DNA of 8,823 bases, taken from assembly GCA_007122045.1 (NCBI GenBank), contig SKJM01000855.1, positions 1 to 8,823 of the forward strand, written 5' to 3'. The first letter of the stretch is position 1. Each line of letters begins with the position of its first letter. The stretch comes from Planctomycetales bacterium. Its GTDB lineage: Bacteria; Planctomycetota; Planctomycetia; Pirellulales; Thermoguttaceae. Positions 5,524 through 8,823 of this stretch are shown piece by piece. A program made the position numbers and the translations under genes. The notes under the pieces are model-generated. The model was not told the DNA's origin, did no database searches, and was given only the letters and a program-made list of their open reading frames with translations.

Positions 5524-7272
5524 ATGCGATTTATTCTTCTTATTGTTGGAGTCGTCGTGGGGTTGGGCGCCTTGCTGGTGCTCAGCGCCGGCGGTGAGCG
5601 TACCGGCACCGGCTCCGGCGATACGCTGCTGTTGGCCTACGGCAGCGATCCGAACACGCTCAACGCCATCACGGCCAGCGATACGGTGAGCGGGCTGTTT
5701 CAACGGCACGTGTACGAGGGCTTGGCGCAGGCCGACTTCGCCGATCCCGACAACCTCCTGCCCTCCCTGGCCGAGAGTTGGGAGTTCGACGAGGAGACGC
5801 TCACGTTCACCATCCAGCTTCGCCGGGGCGTGAAGTGGCATCCGATGAACCTTCCCGACGGCACGCCGCTCCCCGACCGCGAGTTCACCGCGCGGGACGT
5901 GAAGTTCACGTTCGACTGCGTGCTGAACCCGCACGTGGACGCCGCGCACATTCGCAGCTACTTCGAGAATCCGGACCCGAAGGACGCATCGGACCGGTAT
6001 CGCATTCGCGTCGACGTGGTGGACGACTACACGGTGACCATTCAGTGGACCGAGCCGTACCTCCTGGCCGAGGTGTTCACGCTGGCGGCCGTGCCCATGA
6101 TCCCTCGGCACGTCTATTCGGTCGACGAGTACGGCGAGCCCATCTCGTTCGATTTCTCCTCGCGGGAGTTCGCCGAGGGGTTCAACATGCACTGGGCGAA
6201 CGGGATGATGTGCGGCACGGGCCCGATGATGTTCCGCGAGTGGGTACCCGACCAGCGACTCGTGCTCGACCGGTTCGACGATTACTGGGGCGAGCCGTTC
6301 CATTTCACGCAGGTTCGCATCCGCGCCATCCCCAATACGAACACCATGGTGCAGATGGCGCTGCAGAACCAACTGGACTGGGCCGGTTTTCCCGAGAAGG
6401 ACCAGTGGCTGCAAAGCGCGAGGAATCCGAACGTGCAAGCCGGCAAGGTGAACCTGGTCGAGTACGATTTTCCCGGCTACCGCTACGTGGGCTACAACCT
6501 GAACCGGCCCGTGTTCCGCGACCGCGAGTTCCGGCTCGCCCTGGCCTACGCCACGCCGGTCGAGCAGATCATCGAGGAGGTGTTCCACGGGCTGGCCATG
6601 CCGGTGACCGGGCCGTTCCTGCCCGGCAGCGTGGCCGCCGACGATTCGATCCAGCCGATCCCGTACGATCCGTCGGAGGCCCGCCGCCTGCTCGACGAGG
6701 CCGGCTGGCGCGACACCGGCGGCCGCGGCGTGCGCAGCAAGATGATCGACGGCGCGCGGATTCCGGCCGCTTTCGACCTGATGATCTTTGCCGACTCGCG
6801 CACCTTTCAGACCATCGCCGAGATCCTCCAGGAGGAGTTTCGGCGGATCGGCGTGCGGGTGCAGATTACCGCCGCCGAATGGGCCTTGTTCCTCGATCGG
6901 TTGCGTTCGAAGGAATTCGACGCCGCCATGCTCGGCTGGGCCACCGGCTGGACCCGGAGCGACCCCTTCCAGCTCTGGCACGGCAGCCAGGCCGACATCC
7001 CGGCCAGCTCGAACCACGTGGGCTATCGCAATGCGGAGGTCGACCGGTTGATCGAACAGCTTCGCGTCACGTTGGACGAAGCGAAGCAGGAGGAGCTGTA
7101 CCACCAAATCCATCGGTTGATCTTCGAGGATCAGCCGTACACGTTCCTGTTTTCGGAGAAGGCGACCGCCGGCTACGACGCCCGGCTCGAAAACGTCCGG
7201 TTCTACCGCGTGCGCCCCAGTGTGGACATGCGCGAGTGGACCAGCAGCCACCCGCGCCTCCTCGGACGGTAG
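5524..7272 (+). CDS. ABC transporter solute-binding protein, peptide/nickel type (SBP_bac_5)
   Basis: This 582-residue extracytoplasmic receptor delivers oligopeptides or similar ligands to a DppBC/OppBC-type permease. Residues 1-22 (MRFILLIVGVVVGLGALLVL...) form a signal peptide or membrane anchor. No lipobox Cys follows, so it is not a lipoprotein by sequence. Family landmarks are LAESWEFDEETLTFTIQLRR (82-101) with GVKWH, FTARDVKFTFD (121-131), GTGPMMFREWVPDQRLVLDR (231-250) with the FDDYWG turn, and YVGYNLNRPVFRD (321-333) leading into a helix with EEVFHGLAMP. YDPSEARRLLDEAGW (381-395) and the C-terminal lobe (413-560) complete the fold. The length is usual for the family. ATG 5524 is placed at the start of the hydrophobic segment; there is no Shine-Dalgarno. 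The permease gene follows 34 bases downstream, indicating one operon. The ligand cannot be told from sequence alone. Confidence 0.93.
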   Translation: MRFILLIVGVVVGLGALLVLSAGGERTGTGSGDTLLLAYGSDPNTLNAITASDTVSGLFQRHVYEGLAQADFADPDNLLPSLAESWEFDEETLTFTIQLRRGVKWHPMNLPDGTPLPDREFTARDVKFTFDCVLNPHVDAAHIRSYFENPDPKDASDRYRIRVDVVDDYTVTIQWTEPYLLAEVFTLAAVPMIPRHVYSVDEYGEPISFDFSSREFAEGFNMHWANGMMCGTGPMMFREWVPDQRLVLDRFDDYWGEPFHFTQVRIRAIPNTNTMVQMALQNQLDWAGFPEKDQWLQSARNPNVQAGKVNLVEYDFPGYRYVGYNLNRPVFRDREFRLALAYATPVEQIIEEVFHGLAMPVTGPFLPGSVAADDSIQPIPYDPSEARRLLDEAGWRDTGGRGVRSKMIDGARIPAAFDLMIFADSRTFQTIAEILQEEFRRIGVRVQITAAEWALFLDRLRSKEFDAAMLGWATGWTRSDPFQLWHGSQADIPASSNHVGYRNAEVDRLIEQLRVTLDEAKQEELYHQIHRLIFEDQPYTFLFSEKATAGYDARLENVRFYRVRPSVDMREWTSSHPRLLGR

Positions 7273-7306
7273 CCTCCCCCACAAACCCTCCAACCGCAAC
7301 GCACCC

Positions 7307-8823
7307 ATGTGGATTTACACTGTCCGCCGTCTACTGGTGATGATTCCGACCCTGTTCGGGATCACGGCCGTTGCGTTCGGCATCATGCAGCTTGCGCCGG
7401 GCGATCCGCTGAAAGCGGAACTGGGGGCGGCGGGCACCATCGGCGAGGCCAGCCAGACCCGCGAGGCGTACCTCATCATGCGTCGCGACCTGCTGCTCGA
7501 CCGGCCCGCCCTGCTGAACTTCCGCTACTTCCGCGACTACACGGCGCCGATCCGCGAGGTGGTGTTCTTCCGGGGGCAGTCGCGGGAAGCCATCGTCGAG
7601 GAGTTGGCCCGGCTGACCGAGGCGCCCGACGCGCCCGAAAACGCCGCCCGGTTGGCGTTCCTTCGCGGGCTCGACATTGCCGACTTCGACGCGCTGCTGG
7701 CCGATCCGGAAGTGCATCCCCGGCTGGCGCACATGGTGGCCACGGGCATTCAGGTGTACCTGGAGGAGGAGGTGGGCCTGCACGGCGTGCCGCCGGCGAT
7801 GGCCGTCCTGCGCGATCCCGCTTCGCCGCTTCCGGAGCGAATCGGCGCGATCCGGGCCATTCGGCTGATGGCGTTGGAGCCGTTCCAGTACAGCTTCGGG
7901 CGCGAACCCGATGCGGCCGACCTGCCGTACGTGGTCGCGCCGTGGCAGCTTTGGTGGTCGCGGGCCGAGGCCGATTTTCCCGCCGTCCCATCCGCCCGGC
8001 GCGAGGAACTGGCCGGCAAGTTGGAGGCGATGGTCCGGGAGGAGTCGCGGCGGGAAGTGCTGGAAATCCTGGAAACGCTCGACCGCGACGACATGCGGTT
8101 TTTCGCCGACCGGCTGTTGGGCGAGGCGACCTTCGACGAGAAGCGATTGTCGGCCGATGCCCTGCGCCTGTACATCGCCGACCCCTTGCAGCTCGACGTG
8201 CCGACCGGCGCCGCCGCGGAAACGGTCGACGAAGTGGCCGAGAATTGGCTGGTTCACTACGACCTGCACCTCGGCCGATACGAGCCCGGGCTCGCGCGGA
8301 GGTTCGGCTACCTGCTGACCGACACCCAGTATGCCAACATGGTGCGGCGGCTGGCCACCTTCCAGTTCGGCCGGTCGGCCACGCGAACGCGGGAGCCGGT
8401 CGGGCCGCGGATCCTCCGGGCCGTGATGGTTTCGGCGCCGCTGATGATCATGGCGCAGATCGTCATCTACCTGGTGGCCGTGCCGCTGGGGATCATCTGC
8501 GCGGTGAACCGGTCGAACGCCGTCGACCGCGGCGTTTCGCTGGGGCTGTTCGTGCTGTACTCCATCCCGCCGTTCGTGGCCGCCATGATGTTCCTGCTGT
8601 TTCTTGGCTATGGGGTGTTTTTCGACTGGTTCCCGTCGCTCGGGCTGCACTCGCCCGGCGCCGAGCAGTTCGGATGGGGGCGCTACCTGCTGGACTATCT
8701 TTGGCACGCCTACTTGCCGGTGGTGTGCCTGTCGCTGTTCAGTCTGGCCGCCATGGCCATGTACAGCCGCACGAGCATGTTGGAGGTGATCGGGCAGGAC
8801 TACGTCCGCACGGCCCGGGCCAA
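7307..8823 (+). CDS. ABC transporter permease, DppB/OppB type, with a large inserted domain (cut by window edge)
   Basis: The frame from ATG 7307 is open to the window end, giving 505 residues. The N-terminus is standard for the family: RRLLVMIPTLFGITAVAF (first membrane helix, about 8-29), LAPGDP (29-34), and MRRDLLLDRPALLNFRYFRD (58-77), matching the usual LGLDxP segment. The core resumes at FQFGRS (352-357) and PVGPRIL, with membrane helices at about 374-400, 409-434 and 465-487. The window ends in the EAA loop region (IGQDYVRTARA), which contacts the ATPase. In ordinary relatives LGLDxP and FGxS are roughly 20-30 residues apart; here about 270 residues separate them. The insert is rich in charged helices, with HEAT-like stretches such as LRDPASPLPERIGAIRAIR (168-186). 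The frame is intact, so this looks like a real architecture. No Shine-Dalgarno is seen: the 34 bases upstream are C-rich. Confidence 0.9.
   Translation, partial: MWIYTVRRLLVMIPTLFGITAVAFGIMQLAPGDPLKAELGAAGTIGEASQTREAYLIMRRDLLLDRPALLNFRYFRDYTAPIREVVFFRGQSREAIVEELARLTEAPDAPENAARLAFLRGLDIADFDALLADPEVHPRLAHMVATGIQVYLEEEVGLHGVPPAMAVLRDPASPLPERIGAIRAIRLMALEPFQYSFGREPDAADLPYVVAPWQLWWSRAEADFPAVPSARREELAGKLEAMVREESRREVLEILETLDRDDMRFFADRLLGEATFDEKRLSADALRLYIADPLQLDVPTGAAAETVDEVAENWLVHYDLHLGRYEPGLARRFGYLLTDTQYANMVRRLATFQFGRSATRTREPVGPRILRAVMVSAPLMIMAQIVIYLVAVPLGIICAVNRSNAVDRGVSLGLFVLYSIPPFVAAMMFLLFLGYGVFFDWFPSLGLHSPGAEQFGWGRYLLDYLWHAYLPVVCLSLFSLAAMAMYSRTSMLEVIGQDYVRTARA

Noticed and set aside
5509..7308. 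A 599-codon open frame on the minus strand covering the whole binding-protein gene
   Set aside because: It is an antisense shadow caused by GC-rich codon use. Its translation is His/Gly/Val/Arg-rich with no recognisable domain, while the plus-strand protein matches SBP_bac_5 throughout.
7544..8356. The long extra segment of the permease as a frameshift, assembly join or two fused genes
   Set aside because: The frame is continuous, codon use does not change, both flanks fit one permease, and no internal stop or start signal marks a boundary.
7331..8707. A 458-codon minus-strand open frame opposite the permease
   Set aside because: It is rich in His, Gln, Arg and Pro, as shadow frames usually are. 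The plus-strand frame has clear permease motifs at both ends.

Overview
The window reads as chromosomal DNA from a GC-rich bacterium, most likely a planctomycete (Pirellulales-like). That placement is an inference from three things: the gene set, the tpiA-secG-yicC order, and the mix of genes with and without Shine-Dalgarno sequences. There are seven protein-coding genes. Two are cut by the window edges: yicC on the left and an oligopeptide-type permease on the right. I saw no tRNA, rRNA, CRISPR array, transposase or phage gene.

Left block (1-3100, all minus strand). In transcription order this is pheA (prephenate dehydratase, phenylalanine synthesis), tpiA (triosephosphate isomerase), secG (Sec translocon subunit) and yicC (endoribonuclease family, 5' part only). 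pheA, tpiA and secG are closely spaced and could be one transcript. A hairpin followed by six T residues sits between secG and yicC. The PheA protein has an N-terminal chorismate-mutase-like region that seems to have lost several catalytic residues, and an ACT domain with an altered ESRP motif.

Regulatory hub (3121-3195). pheA and a GntR/FCD-type regulator are divergent. Their best predicted promoters lie back to back, with -35 boxes 8 bases apart. The regulator's predicted transcription start falls almost on its ATG, so its mRNA may be leaderless.

Middle (3195-5370). The regulator gene converges on a membrane-anchored metallophosphoesterase gene. The 139-base gap between them is almost filled by a 131-base palindromic element with 9-base terminal inverted repeats, 4 bases from each stop codon.

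Right block (5357-8823, plus strand). A strong-looking promoter overlaps the 5' end of the divergent phosphoesterase gene and leads into a peptide/nickel-type (SBP_bac_5) solute-binding protein gene. This is followed 34 bases later by a DppB/OppB-type permease gene. The permease is the most unusual protein here: about 270 extra residues, partly HEAT-like in appearance, lie between its first membrane helix and its core domain. By family topology that places them on the periplasmic side, where the binding protein docks. The rest of the ABC operon lies beyond the right edge.
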